The translations under genes and the position numbers were made by a program. From Cytobacillus firmus (lineage in GTDB: Bacteria > Bacillota > Bacilli > Bacillales > Cytobacillaceae): DNA of 64,000 nt. The stretch is from NCBI RefSeq assembly GCF_023657595.1, contig NZ_CP098323.1, positions 4,860,001-4,924,000 of the forward strand. Direction: 5' to 3'. The notes beneath the pieces are model-generated. The model was not told where the DNA came from. It searched no databases and was given only the letters and a program-made list of their open reading frames with translations. Shown piece by piece: positions 7,720 to 16,424 of this stretch (positions within the stretch are counted from its first letter, which is position 1; each line of letters starts with the position of its first letter).

Positions 7720-8988
7720 ATGCAAGGCTCCAGAATATTTATGGTTTCGCTTTTTATCATTTCCGTGTGCACTGCTGTTTTCTCAGAGGGAATCAGTGTC
7801 GAGAGCTCTGTATATATAAAAGCGCTGGGTATATACCTGCTGTTTGCATGCCTGTATTATCATTTGCGGATTATCAGCAGAAATGGAAATACATCGATCG
7901 ATTATGGGATTAATTACAGTCTTTCCATTGGACTGTTTACAGGGCCATTAGGTCTGTTGATTTTTGAAGTCATCTACCGTTTTTGCGTCTATTTTTATAA
8001 AAAGCATACAAAAACAGAGGATCCTGATGAATTTTTCCATACTTTCTATAATATTGGTTCCTTTGTGATGAGCAACTCCATTGCGTTCTATTTGTTCCAT
8101 TTGTTATCTCCCCTCTTTAAGGGTGTGCCATTCGGTTTTTGGGTTGTCATGCTGATGCTGATCACCGTAACCTCATTGCTTTCGGATCTATTCCTGATTA
8201 CTGTTTTTAAACTGACAGGAGATATTAAAACGAAGGTAGAAGCGATTGACTTTATCAAAACAAGAAGTGTGCTGGATATGGGGAAGATTGCCTTCACGAA
8301 CGGCCTTTTGCTGTTATTCCTGAAGGAGGGAAAATGGGAAATGCTCATAAGCCTGTTTATCCTTAACTACCTTGTGAGCCGCTCGTTTCTGTCGAAATCA
8401 CAGATGCTGCAGAATAAAATCGAGCGTGATAAGTTTGAGCAAATGGCCTATACTGACTTTCTGACTGGTGTGTTTAACCGTGCCTATATGGATAAAAAGA
8501 TGACGGAGCTTAATCAATCAGGTGAAAGCCTTGGTATAGTTGTAGCTGACATTGACAAATTCAAAAGGATAAATGACAGCTATAATCACGCGGTTGGCGA
8601 CCAGGCAATCAGGCACTTTGCCGATACTTTAAAAAGCTACCTCTCCAAAGATGATTACTTATTCAGGAGCGGAGGAGAAGAGTTTACGATTATTATGAGA
8701 TTCAGAACATATGAAGAGTGCCTGAATTTAGCTCAGAAAATTCGCAAAGGCGTTGAAAACAGCCCTTTTCAAGCTGATTTTAAAGAGGAGTCCATTTCTA
8801 TTTCCTACACTGCATCATTTGGCCTTTTTTACTATACAGTGAACGATCTGCTTTCTATTGAAAAAGCTTATGTTTATGCAGATCAACTCCTTCTCCAGTC
8901 CAAGGAAATGGGTAAAAACAGGCTATCCAGCAGGGAAGAGCCTGCCTATCCGCACAGACCTCCAGAAGCAGTTCTGACAAACGCATAA
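7720..8988 (+). CDS. membrane-anchored GGDEF diguanylate cyclase
   Basis: The 422-residue protein has about six hydrophobic segments in residues 1-225, followed by a GGDEF domain from about 245. The active-site sequence is RSGGEEFTII with GGEEF at residues 318-322, and DIDKFKRINDSYNHAVGD supplies the metal and nucleotide residues. It should make cyclic di-GMP from GTP at the membrane. The inhibitory RxxD site just before GGEEF is missing (SKDD instead), which suggests no product inhibition through that site. The ATG at 7720 follows AAAAGGAGTT at good spacing. It is a single gene with its own terminator. The architecture resembles B. subtilis DgcK. Confidence 0.92.
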   Translation: MQGSRIFMVSLFIISVCTAVFSEGISVESSVYIKALGIYLLFACLYYHLRIISRNGNTSIDYGINYSLSIGLFTGPLGLLIFEVIYRFCVYFYKKHTKTEDPDEFFHTFYNIGSFVMSNSIAFYLFHLLSPLFKGVPFGFWVVMLMLITVTSLLSDLFLITVFKLTGDIKTKVEAIDFIKTRSVLDMGKIAFTNGLLLLFLKEGKWEMLISLFILNYLVSRSFLSKSQMLQNKIERDKFEQMAYTDFLTGVFNRAYMDKKMTELNQSGESLGIVVADIDKFKRINDSYNHAVGDQAIRHFADTLKSYLSKDDYLFRSGGEEFTIIMRFRTYEECLNLAQKIRKGVENSPFQADFKEESISISYTASFGLFYYTVNDLLSIEKAYVYADQLLLQSKEMGKNRLSSREEPAYPHRPPEAVLTNA

Positions 8989-8998
8989 GATATTCGCA

Positions 8999-9024
8999 GC
9001 CGCCGGTTTGGGCGGCTTTTTTTT
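8999..9024 (+). terminator. terminator of the GGDEF gene
   Basis: GCCGCC (8999-9004) pairs with GGCGGC (9011-9016), and eight T residues follow. Confidence 0.9.
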
Positions 9025-9163
9025 GGGTATAATACATTTGTTTTTTATAAAATTAATAATACTATCATTATTCTGAAAAAATAAACTTTGAATGAATTCT
9101 CTGAGAAAATCTATTTATTCCTCCTTTGAAGCCAATAATAACCATCGTTACATAAAATTTTTT

Positions 9164-9195
9164 TTGACAATTAGCAGCTATGAAAGATATCATAG
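9164..9195 (+). promoter_or_regulatory. promoter of the peptide transporter with overlapping dyad
   Basis: TTGACA (9164-9169) is a perfect -35 box, and TATCAT (9188-9193) is a -10 box at 18 bp. The dyad CTATGA-N6-TCATAG (9178-9195) covers the -10 and could be an operator. Two 11-of-15 matches to the CodY motif AATTTTCWGAAAATT lie further upstream at 9067-9081 and 9095-9109. CodY control would suit a peptide transporter, but these matches are weak. Confidence 0.7.
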
Positions 9196-9218
9196 AATAG
9201 CTAAAAGGAGGATGAAAC

Positions 9219-10712
9219 ATGTCAGATTTTAATAGGCAGAAAATTGTTGAAAGTGTGCCTCAAAAAGGTTTCTTCGGACATCCTAAAGGCTTGTTCACAC
9301 TTTTCTTCACCGAATTTTGGGAGCGCTTTTCTTACTATGGAATGAGAGCAATCCTTGTTTTCTATATGTACTACGAGGTTTCAAAAGGCGGATTAGGCCT
9401 CGATGAGCCAACAGCTTTAGCAATCATGTCCATTTATGGGTCATTGGTGTATATGTCAGGAATCATCGGCGGATGGATAGCTGACAGATTACTTGGAACA
9501 TCCAGAGCGGTATTCTATGGCGGAATTTTAATCATGCTCGGCCATATTGCCCTTTCCATTCCTGGAAGCCTGGCTATGTTCTTTGTTTCCATGGTTTTGA
9601 TTGTTTTAGGTACTGGTTTATTGAAGCCGAATGTATCGAGCGTCGTTGGGGACATTTACAGTCCTGAAGATAACCGCCGCGATGCCGGTTTCAGTATTTT
9701 CTATATGGGCATCAACCTTGGCGGATTCCTTGCGCCGTTAATTGTCGGAACAGTTGGAATGAAATATAATTTCCATCTTGGTTTCGCCATTGCAGCCGTT
9801 GGTATGTTCTTTGGCTTATTGGTGTTTATCTTTACGAAAAAGAAAAATCTTGGATTAGCAGGAACTTATATTTCTAATCCATTATCTGCAAATGAAAAGA
9901 AAACAGTTTATACAAGAATCGGCCTGGGTGCTGTTATTATTGCGATTTTAGTTGCTGTCGGCATCCCAACTGGTCTTTTAACATTTGATTCCTTTATTGC
10001 ACTTGTTGGTATTCTGGGTATCGGCCTCCCGATTATTTACTTTACGATGATGTATCGCAGCCCGAAGACAACCGAAGTGGAACGTTCACGCATCATTGCG
10101 TATATTCCATTATTCATTGCATCTGTTATGTTCTGGGCGATCCAGGAGCAGGGCTCAACAATTCTTGCGAATTATGCGGACAAGCGTACACAGCTTGAGT
10201 TTATGGGACTTGATATATCACCGGCATGGTTCCAGTCTCTTAACCCATTATTTATTATTTTCTTCGCGCCAGTATTTGCGTGGCTGTGGGTGAAGCTTGG
10301 CGACCGCCAGCCTTCAGTGCCGCAGAAATTCTCACTGGGTCTATTGTTTGCCGGTTTATCTTTCATTGTGATTCTGCTTCCTGCTTACCTTGGCGGAACA
10401 GATTCTCTAGTAAGCCCATTATGGCTGGTTCTTAGCTACTTCATTGTTGTTCTTGGAGAGCTTTGCTTATCACCTGTTGGACTTTCAGCCACAACCAAAT
10501 TAGCGCCTGCTGCGTTCTCCGCACAAACGATGAGCCTTTGGTTCCTATCAAATGCGGCAGCACAGGCAATCAATGCACAGATTGTTAAATTCTACACACC
10601 TGAAACGGAAATGACGTATTTCGGAGTAATTGGTGCAGTAGCGATCCTGCTATCCATCATCTTATTCTTATTGAGTCCTAAGATTCAAGGATTTATGAAG
10701 GGTGTACGTTAA
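9219..10712 (+). CDS. dtpT: POT/PTR2-family proton-dependent di-/tripeptide transporter
   Basis: This 497-residue membrane protein has about 14 hydrophobic segments. It carries the POT signatures FTEFWERFSYYGMRAILVFY at residues 30-50, with the ExxERFxYY proton/substrate motif, and IFYMGINLGGFLAPL near 160-175. It imports di- and tripeptides using the proton gradient, and fits with the secreted proteases encoded nearby. AAAAGGAGG precedes the ATG at 9219. It is monocistronic with a strong promoter and terminator. It resembles Lactococcus DtpT and B. subtilis YclF. Confidence 0.93.
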   Translation: MSDFNRQKIVESVPQKGFFGHPKGLFTLFFTEFWERFSYYGMRAILVFYMYYEVSKGGLGLDEPTALAIMSIYGSLVYMSGIIGGWIADRLLGTSRAVFYGGILIMLGHIALSIPGSLAMFFVSMVLIVLGTGLLKPNVSSVVGDIYSPEDNRRDAGFSIFYMGINLGGFLAPLIVGTVGMKYNFHLGFAIAAVGMFFGLLVFIFTKKKNLGLAGTYISNPLSANEKKTVYTRIGLGAVIIAILVAVGIPTGLLTFDSFIALVGILGIGLPIIYFTMMYRSPKTTEVERSRIIAYIPLFIASVMFWAIQEQGSTILANYADKRTQLEFMGLDISPAWFQSLNPLFIIFFAPVFAWLWVKLGDRQPSVPQKFSLGLLFAGLSFIVILLPAYLGGTDSLVSPLWLVLSYFIVVLGELCLSPVGLSATTKLAPAAFSAQTMSLWFLSNAAAQAINAQIVKFYTPETEMTYFGVIGAVAILLSIILFLLSPKIQGFMKGVR

Positions 10713-10724
10713 TTTTGGAAAAGG

Positions 10725-10760
10725 AAAAGCCAGAAGAGTCAAGCTCTTCTGGCTTTTTTT
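10725..10760 (+). terminator. terminator of dtpT
   Basis: A 14-bp stem, AAAAGCCAGAAGAG (10725-10738) with CTCTTCTGGCTTTT (10744-10757), ends in a run of seven T. Confidence 0.93.
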
Positions 10761-10784
10761 GTGCTTGTTTCCCGAAATATGTTT

Positions 10785-10880
10785 GGCCGGTAAATTCGCC
10801 AATTTGGCCGGTATTTTCTTAAAATCGGCCGGTAAATCCTCTATTTAGACCGGTAAATGCTTCAGATTGGCCGGTAAACC
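10785..10880. repeat. 21-bp-period tandem repeat (GGCCGGTAAAT family)
   Basis: Five copies of GGCCGGTAAAT or close variants start at 10785, 10806, 10827, 10848 and 10869, exactly 21 bp apart. The array lies between the converging dtpT and cupin genes, just after the dtpT terminator. The filler between the cores varies. A period of 21 bp equals seven codons, but no supported gene covers the array. Confidence 0.85.
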
Positions 10881-10887
10881 GCTGCCA

Positions 10888-11388
10888 TCAGCCTCTCCAT
10901 TCCGCAAGCATCGGCCCCTCTTCACCATAAACAGGGTCCATCTGCGGAATCGGGACATTTTTAATTTCTTCAAGTGCCTGTACACGGTCTGATGGGTCTC
11001 TTTTCTTCATATTCGGGCTTGTCCCGCCGGGATAGGCACCCACGACTTCGAAGTCCGGGCTGCTTTCAATCTTCTTATGCCCTGTGCCTGCAGGAAGGAG
11101 AATGATGTCGCCCTGGCTGATTTCGAGGCGTTCGCCCTGATCGCCACCGATAAGGACGGTTGCCTGTCCCGCTTTGACCCCCAGTACTTCGTGAGTGTTG
11201 GAGTGATAATGGTGGTAATCATACACTCCGCCCGTCCAGCTTCCTGTCCATTGGTGTCTGTTGAAAGCAGCCTCAATTTCGCCGGGCTGTTCCTTAAAAA
11301 CTGCCTTGTATATGATGACCGGGAGACCTTGATTGTTGGGTATTTGCCCATCATCTTTCAGCAGAATGGTTTGAATCCCGCTATTCAT
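10888..11388 (-). CDS. cupin-fold protein, YjlB-like
   Basis: This 166-residue protein has one cupin barrel. The first metal motif appears as HYHSNTHEVLGVKAGQATV near residues 60-78 (H, H and E ligands), and the second as GDIILLPAGTGHKKI near 93-107. It matches the small B. subtilis YjlB type; the substrate is unknown. It ends 19 bp past the 21-bp repeat array and starts about 19 bp after the Zn-peptidase gene ends, so the two may be co-transcribed. AGGAG lies before the ATG at 11388. Confidence 0.8.
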   Translation of the reverse strand: MNSGIQTILLKDDGQIPNNQGLPVIIYKAVFKEQPGEIEAAFNRHQWTGSWTGGVYDYHHYHSNTHEVLGVKAGQATVLIGGDQGERLEISQGDIILLPAGTGHKKIESSPDFEVVGAYPGGTSPNMKKRDPSDRVQALEEIKNVPIPQMDPVYGEEGPMLAEWRG

Positions 11389-11407
11389 TCAATCCGCTCC
11401 TTTCACA

Positions 11408-12256
11408 TCAAAAACTGCTTTGCTTAAACGTATCTCCGCCTTTGATGGTTCCGTTCTGGAATCCTTTGTGAAACCATGACTTCCTTTGCTCTGACGTGCC
11501 ATGTGTAAAGCTTTCCGGCACGACATAGCCCTGCGCGCGTTTTTGAAGAGTGTCGTCCCCTACTGCCGTGGCTGCATTAAGGGCCTCTTCCAGATCGCCT
11601 TCCTCTAAATATCCCATTCCCTGGGCATGGTGAGCCCAAACGCCTGAATAATAGTCGGCCTGCAATTCAAACCGGACGAGATATTTATTAAATTTCTCTT
11701 CACTCATTTTCTGGCGGAGCGGCATGATTTCTTCGGTTGTCCCCAGAAGTGTCTGCACATGGTGCCCAACCTCATGGGCGATAACATAAGCCATGGCAAA
11801 ATCTCCTGGTGCCTGGAATTTCCTTTGCAGTTCATCGTAAAAGCTTAAATCGATATACAGTTTTTGGTCGCCCGGGCAATAGAAGGGTCCCACTGAAGAG
11901 GAAGCTGCCCCGCAGGCAGACTGTACGCTGCCTGAGTATAAAACAAGGGTTGGCTCTTTATACTGCAGACCCTGCTCTTCGAATAGTTCCGTCCAGACCT
12001 CTTCTGTATCCGCCAGCACAACTGAGACAAAATCAGCAAGCTCTTTTTCATGCTCTGACTCTTCATATGGCACAGATGTACCAGAATCTGATCCGGCCAT
12101 ATTGCCTAACAGCTCACCCGGATCACCCCCGAGGAAGGTAAATAACAATACTATAATAATTCCGCCAAGGCCGCCGCCGATCAGGGTTTTCCCCCCGCCT
12201 CCCATGCCTCTCCGGTCTTCCACGTTCGAACTCGCTCTTCTGCCTTTCCACTTCAT
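11408..12256 (-). CDS. YpfJ-family neutral zinc metallopeptidase
   Basis: The 282-residue protein has a Gly-rich, basic N-terminus followed by one membrane segment (GGGLGGIIIVLLFTFLGG, residues 25-43). The catalytic part contains AYVIAHEVGHHVQTLLG, with the HExxH motif, and FELQADYYSGVWAHHA, which are hallmarks of the YpfJ/Zn_peptidase family. The topology suggests an N-in protein with an extracytoplasmic peptidase domain. The Cys-containing segment SACGAASSSVGPFYCPGD is also typical. The substrate is unknown. A start at 12256 is supported by the family's MxWxGRR-type N-terminus and AGGAGG upstream. Confidence 0.9.
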   Translation of the reverse strand: MKWKGRRASSNVEDRRGMGGGGKTLIGGGLGGIIIVLLFTFLGGDPGELLGNMAGSDSGTSVPYEESEHEKELADFVSVVLADTEEVWTELFEEQGLQYKEPTLVLYSGSVQSACGAASSSVGPFYCPGDQKLYIDLSFYDELQRKFQAPGDFAMAYVIAHEVGHHVQTLLGTTEEIMPLRQKMSEEKFNKYLVRFELQADYYSGVWAHHAQGMGYLEEGDLEEALNAATAVGDDTLQKRAQGYVVPESFTHGTSEQRKSWFHKGFQNGTIKGGDTFKQSSF

Positions 12257-12331
12257 GATTCAGCCTCCTAATGAAACATCACTTTCATTAGTGTATACCC
12301 GAAATAAAGCGATTTATTAACTTATCAGAAA

Positions 12332-12365
12332 CAAAAAAATAAGTGCCTGCTGCTAAAACAGGCAC
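12332..12365 (-). terminator. terminator of the FAD oxidoreductase gene
   Basis: GTGCCTG (12343-12349) pairs with CAGGCAC (12359-12365). On the minus strand TTATTTTTTTG follows. Confidence 0.85.
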
Positions 12366-12377
12366 CTTGAGATCCTA

Positions 12378-13496
12378 TCATTTTTTTACCGCGCCAGCCG
12401 GATCATAGAGGCTCAGGTCAATATCAACCTCCTGTCCGAGAGCAAGCCTGGCCAGCTGGGCGCCCAGAAACGGCCCTGCAGTGAGCCCTGAGGCTCCAAG
12501 CCCATTTGCTATGTAAAGACCTTTGAGACCCGGAATTTGGCCTATTATGGGCAGAAATCCGGGTGTATAGGGACGGAATCCCACCCGTGCTTCTGTAAAC
12601 GTTCCATCCGATAATCCCGGGGCGATTGCTAAAGCTTTTTCAAAAATATCATTCAGACCGCCTGCAGTTACTCTTAAATCGTACCACATGTCATCTTCAT
12701 GGGTGGCGCCAATGACGATGCGTCCTCCCTCAAAAGCCAGAATGTATTGATTGTTTGGAGGCATGACAACCGGCCAGCCCGCGGTATCTTCCCCTTCAAG
12801 CTGAAGATGGACGATTTGCGCTTTTTGCGGCTTCACATCCAGTTGGATTCCAAGCGGCTCAAAAAGCTCTGCTGCCCACGCTCCGGCCGCTGCAATCACA
12901 CTTTCCGCTTCATATTGCTTTCCGCTGGCTTTAACAGCTGTAATCTCATCTCCCTGGCACACAAGTTCTGCAGAGCCCTGCACCACTTCCGCACCATGCT
13001 TTTCAGCTGCCCGCAGCAGCGCATCCCTCAGTGCGCGGCCATTGACGCGCGCCGCACCGCTTACATGGACAGAGGCATATTCCTTAGCCAATGGGGGAAA
13101 CAGCTGGGATGTCTGTTCCGGAGACAGATGTGTAATCTCCCCCATTTCAGGAGCATCTCCGCGCCTTTTCATGGCCCGTTCTTCCATATTTTCCAGCTTT
13201 GCAGGATCGGTATGAAGGCTGACGGCTCCTGCCTGCTGATAGCCGGTCTCTGTCTCGCCGTCTTTTTCAAGCTCCCTGATCAGTTTCTGATAATAGGCCG
13301 CTCCCCCTTTGGCGAGCGCATACCACGCCTTATTCCGCCGCTGGGACAGCCAGGGGCATATAATTCCGGCCGCTGCATCGGTTGCCTGCCCCGGATCTTT
13401 GCGGTCGATAACGGTGACTTTAGCACCTGCCTTAGCCAAATGGTAGGCAGCAGAAGCTCCCAGAATTCCTGCACCAATTACGATATGACTTTTCAT
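12378..13496 (-). CDS. FAD-dependent glycine/D-amino-acid oxidase-like dehydrogenase (DadA family)
   Basis: This 372-residue DAO-family flavoprotein begins with the FAD-binding motif IVIGAGILGASAAYHLAKAG and continues with VTVIDRKDPGQATDAAAGI, where a His/Ala follows the flavin in relatives. The C-terminus has GLKGLYIANGLGASGLTAGP, the second flavin-contacting region. Such enzymes oxidise glycine, sarcosine or D-amino acids. The length matches B. subtilis YurR (about 372), a protein of unassigned substrate. It is transcribed alone, ending in a terminator. Confidence 0.85.
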   Translation of the reverse strand: MKSHIVIGAGILGASAAYHLAKAGAKVTVIDRKDPGQATDAAAGIICPWLSQRRNKAWYALAKGGAAYYQKLIRELEKDGETETGYQQAGAVSLHTDPAKLENMEERAMKRRGDAPEMGEITHLSPEQTSQLFPPLAKEYASVHVSGAARVNGRALRDALLRAAEKHGAEVVQGSAELVCQGDEITAVKASGKQYEAESVIAAAGAWAAELFEPLGIQLDVKPQKAQIVHLQLEGEDTAGWPVVMPPNNQYILAFEGGRIVIGATHEDDMWYDLRVTAGGLNDIFEKALAIAPGLSDGTFTEARVGFRPYTPGFLPIIGQIPGLKGLYIANGLGASGLTAGPFLGAQLARLALGQEVDIDLSLYDPAGAVKK

Positions 13497-13602
13497 AATG
13501 ACTCCTTTTTGCGATCTGGTTTGCCACTTATTCTACAAGAGTTTGGGGAAAGGTTCAAAAAGAGGGGTAGTTTTTTTGGTTCCTGGACGAGTGTTTTAAA
13601 CT

Positions 13603-13640
13603 AAAAACTGCATGACAGGCGCAACACCCATCATGCAGTT
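13603..13640 (-). terminator. terminator of the SASP gene
   Basis: AACTGCATGA (13606-13615) and TCATGCAGTT (13631-13640) form a 10-bp stem. T5 follows on the minus strand (A5 at 13603-13607). Confidence 0.85.
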
Positions 13641-13643
13641 TCA

Positions 13644-13835
13644 TTAAAACGGCTTATTCGGTTCATAGGTTGGCTGCTGGTTTTGTGCCTGATACTGCTG
13701 GCTTTTGGCTGCCGCATCCTGGACGTTTTCTTCAAGAGCAAATTCGGTGTCCATTCCTTTTTTGAATTGGTCAGCCTGGTTTTGGGCTGATACGATTTGC
13801 TGTTCTTCTGTTACTTTATTCGGCTGCTTTGGCAT
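13644..13835 (-). CDS. sspE: gamma-type small acid-soluble spore protein
   Basis: This 63-residue protein is rich in Gln, Asn and Ala and lacks hydrophobic segments. The central MDTEFALEENVQ resembles the TEFASETN block that germination protease GPR cleaves in gamma-type SASPs, and flanking QAQNQQ stretches are typical. Known SspE proteins usually carry two such blocks; this one has only one, so it is a short form. It would serve as an amino-acid reserve in the spore core. AAAGGAGAG precedes the ATG at 13835, and a strong terminator follows. The gene symbol is tentative. Confidence 0.78.
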   Translation of the reverse strand: MPKQPNKVTEEQQIVSAQNQADQFKKGMDTEFALEENVQDAAAKSQQYQAQNQQPTYEPNKPF

Positions 13836-13903
13836 CTCTATCTCTCCTTTAATTTAGAAGTATAGCTATAGATTTTCCAAAGCTTCAGGCACTATTCACC
13901 TTT

Positions 13904-14881
13904 TTACAGATCCACCTTCGTTCCGACGCCTTCAAGAATTGCTTTTTCATAAACCGCTGCTGCCACAGCGAGGTCAAAATAGGCAATCCCGACTGATTTG
14001 AAAAAGGTAATCTCTTCATCGTTTTCTCGGCCAGCAATCATTCCGGATGATAATGGTCCGATTTCGCCATGCAGGTCCGAAAAGCTCCAGATGCCTTCGG
14101 CGGCAGGAACAATAAAATCACCGGCTTCATCTTTGACTCCTTCTATGGTGTCCACGACGATTTTAGAACTTCGCAGCAGCGTCTCTGCGTCAACTTCCTG
14201 CATATGCGGAAGATAGGAGCCTACCCCGTTTATATGCGTCCCCTGCTGGAGGGCCTTTCCAGAGAACACAGGCTTTTCCGAGCGGGTGCTGCAGATGACA
14301 ATATCCGCCCGGGAAACAGCTTCATCCGCATTTTCCAGGATAGTCACCCCACAATTAAACTCCTTAAACTTGTCAGCAAACTCATGTGCCTTTGCAGCCG
14401 TCCGGTTGTAAAGGAAAATTCCCTCTATTTCGCGAACCTCCAAAACAGCCTGAAGCTGTTCTTCAGCCATTGCCCCGCAGCCAATTACGGCCACAGTTCT
14501 TGCCGATTTTTTCGCGAGATGCTTAGTGGCAATTCCGCTCACCGCCCCGGTCCGGAGCCTTGTCAGGTACGAGGCATTCATGCATGCCAGGTGTTCCCCT
14601 GTTTCCGTATCACTTAATAATATGACTCCCTGAGTGGTTTTTTTGCCGACCGCAGGGTTCTCAGGAAAAATGGTGACCACCTTCACAGCCGTTTTTCCGA
14701 TTGGCGGCAGGGCACTCGGCATATAAAGGGCTGAAGCTTTTTTCTCCGGAAAATCAAGCACGGTTCTATGCGGATTCTGGATTTTCCCTTCCTGATTATG
14801 TACCAGTGCGTTTTCAAGATCTTTAATGGCTGATTCCATCGTATAGATGGATTTGATTTCTTTTTCAGATAATAAAAGCAT
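13904..14881 (-). CDS. ornithine cyclodeaminase / mu-crystallin family protein
   Basis: This 325-residue NAD(P)-dependent enzyme has TVAVIGCGAMAEEQLQAVLEV as its Rossmann motif. ALYMPSALPPIGKTAVKVV and LTRLRTGAVSGIATKHLAK are further OCD-family signatures. Family members act as ornithine cyclodeaminase, alanine dehydrogenase, ketimine reductase or EutC; the substrate here cannot be told. The start is placed at the ATG at 14881, after AAAGGTAGAG; the longer frame to 15001 overlaps the transporter gene. It begins 13 bp after the MHS transporter ends, so it is the second gene of that operon. Confidence 0.85.
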   Translation of the reverse strand: MLLLSEKEIKSIYTMESAIKDLENALVHNQEGKIQNPHRTVLDFPEKKASALYMPSALPPIGKTAVKVVTIFPENPAVGKKTTQGVILLSDTETGEHLACMNASYLTRLRTGAVSGIATKHLAKKSARTVAVIGCGAMAEEQLQAVLEVREIEGIFLYNRTAAKAHEFADKFKEFNCGVTILENADEAVSRADIVICSTRSEKPVFSGKALQQGTHINGVGSYLPHMQEVDAETLLRSSKIVVDTIEGVKDEAGDFIVPAAEGIWSFSDLHGEIGPLSSGMIAGRENDEEITFFKSVGIAYFDLAVAAAVYEKAILEGVGTKVDL

Positions 14882-14894
14882 GAACTCTACCTTT

Positions 14895-16229
14895 CTAAGC
14901 TTTATGATTGGTTTGTCCGAAGCCTGTATGGAAAGCATCATCTCCTGGGAGATCAGAATCCAGGTCCTGATTGCTGCGGTCGCGGACGGATGAAATCGCA
15001 ATTAAAGATATGGCGGCAGCAAGCATGATGTATAAGGCTACAGGAACATAGGAATTATCATAGGCATTCAGCAGGGCTGTTGCCACAAGAGGAGCTGTTC
15101 CTCCTGCCAGCGCTGCCCCTATTTGATAGCCCAGGGTGATGCCGGTATAGCGGACATTCGACTTAAATATTTCAGAAAACATCGTTCCAAGTACAGCGGT
15201 GATTGGTGCCCAGATGATGCCGAGACCCAATATCGTGGCCACAACCAGCAGAACGGCCGAACCCTGGTGAAGAAGCCAGAAGTACGGAAAGGCATAAAGC
15301 ATCATCAGGACCGTTCCGCCGACATAAAGCTTTTTTCGGCCAATTTTGTCAGACAGTTTTCCCATAATCGGGATCAAAATAGTAGTAATAACCGTTGCAA
15401 TCGTAACGGCATTCAATGTAACCGTACGCGAGAAGCCAAGCTGTGTTGTCGCATAGGAAACAATAAAGGTCCCGAAGATATAAAATGGTGCGGTCTCGAC
15501 CACTTTTGCACCGACTGCAATCAATACTTCCTTCCAATGGCTGCGCATCGTTTCCACAAATGGAATCTTGGCAATTTCCCCTTTTTCCTGGGCCTTTTTA
15601 AAGGATGGAGTCTCATCAATGCCTTTGCGGATCCATAAGCCAAAAAAGACAAGCAGGGCACTTAGAATGAACGGTACGCGCCATCCCCATGATAAAAAAG
15701 CTTCCTCCGGCAATAATGTCATAATAGATAAAGCGAGTGTTCCGAGGAGCATTCCGATAGTGACACCCATTTGCGGAATGCTTCCAAAAAAGCCGCGCCG
15801 ATTTTTTGGAGCATATTCAACAGCAAGCAGCAGTGCACCGCCCCATTCTCCTCCAAGTCCAATTCCTTGTATTAAGCGTAAAAGAATCAGCAGAATCGGT
15901 GCTGCCGCGCCTATATTATCGTAGGTAGGCAAAAAGCCCATGAGGACTGTTGCACCGCCCATAAGGGATAATGTGAGGACAAGTGTCTTCTTTCTGCCGA
16001 TTTTATCCCCTATGTGGCTGAAAATAACCCCGCCCAGCGGACGGATGAAGAAAGCAAGTGCGAAAGAGGCATACGCCAGCATCAAGCCGACAGCCGGATC
16101 ATCACTGTGAAAAAACATTTGATTAAATACAAGTGCAGCAACCGTTCCGTATAAAAAATAATCAAACCATTCGATGGAACTTCCGATCAGGCTTGCAATC
16201 AGGACTTTCTTTTCTAATTTCTTTTCCAT
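14895..16229 (-). CDS. MFS metabolite:H+ symporter (MHS family)
   Basis: This 444-residue transporter has 12 predicted membrane segments. It carries SSIEWFDYFLYGTVAALVFN at the start of TM1 and HIGDKIGRKKTLV in the first cytoplasmic loop, both typical of MHS symporters (ProP, ShiA, CitA type). The start is at the ATG at 16229 with GAGGGGG upstream; the frame extends to 16274 without support. It is followed 13 bp later by the OCD-family gene. The pair probably imports and converts the same compound, perhaps an amino or imino acid, which is inference from context only. Confidence 0.85.
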   Translation of the reverse strand: MEKKLEKKVLIASLIGSSIEWFDYFLYGTVAALVFNQMFFHSDDPAVGLMLAYASFALAFFIRPLGGVIFSHIGDKIGRKKTLVLTLSLMGGATVLMGFLPTYDNIGAAAPILLILLRLIQGIGLGGEWGGALLLAVEYAPKNRRGFFGSIPQMGVTIGMLLGTLALSIMTLLPEEAFLSWGWRVPFILSALLVFFGLWIRKGIDETPSFKKAQEKGEIAKIPFVETMRSHWKEVLIAVGAKVVETAPFYIFGTFIVSYATTQLGFSRTVTLNAVTIATVITTILIPIMGKLSDKIGRKKLYVGGTVLMMLYAFPYFWLLHQGSAVLLVVATILGLGIIWAPITAVLGTMFSEIFKSNVRYTGITLGYQIGAALAGGTAPLVATALLNAYDNSYVPVALYIMLAAAISLIAISSVRDRSNQDLDSDLPGDDAFHTGFGQTNHKA

Positions 16230-16424
16230 TCCATTTCCCCCTCTCTTAACTGTAAAAATGTACAAGTTTATCATAGTTTATATTATTTTGATATTTCAAT
16301 ATATTTTTAAAATTGGATAATAAATAGAACTTATTTACCTGTCCAATCCCTAAGGTGAAAGTAGGGGAATGTTTTTGTTATAATCATAATACTTAGATGG
16401 AATTTGACTTTAACTGGAGTGAAC

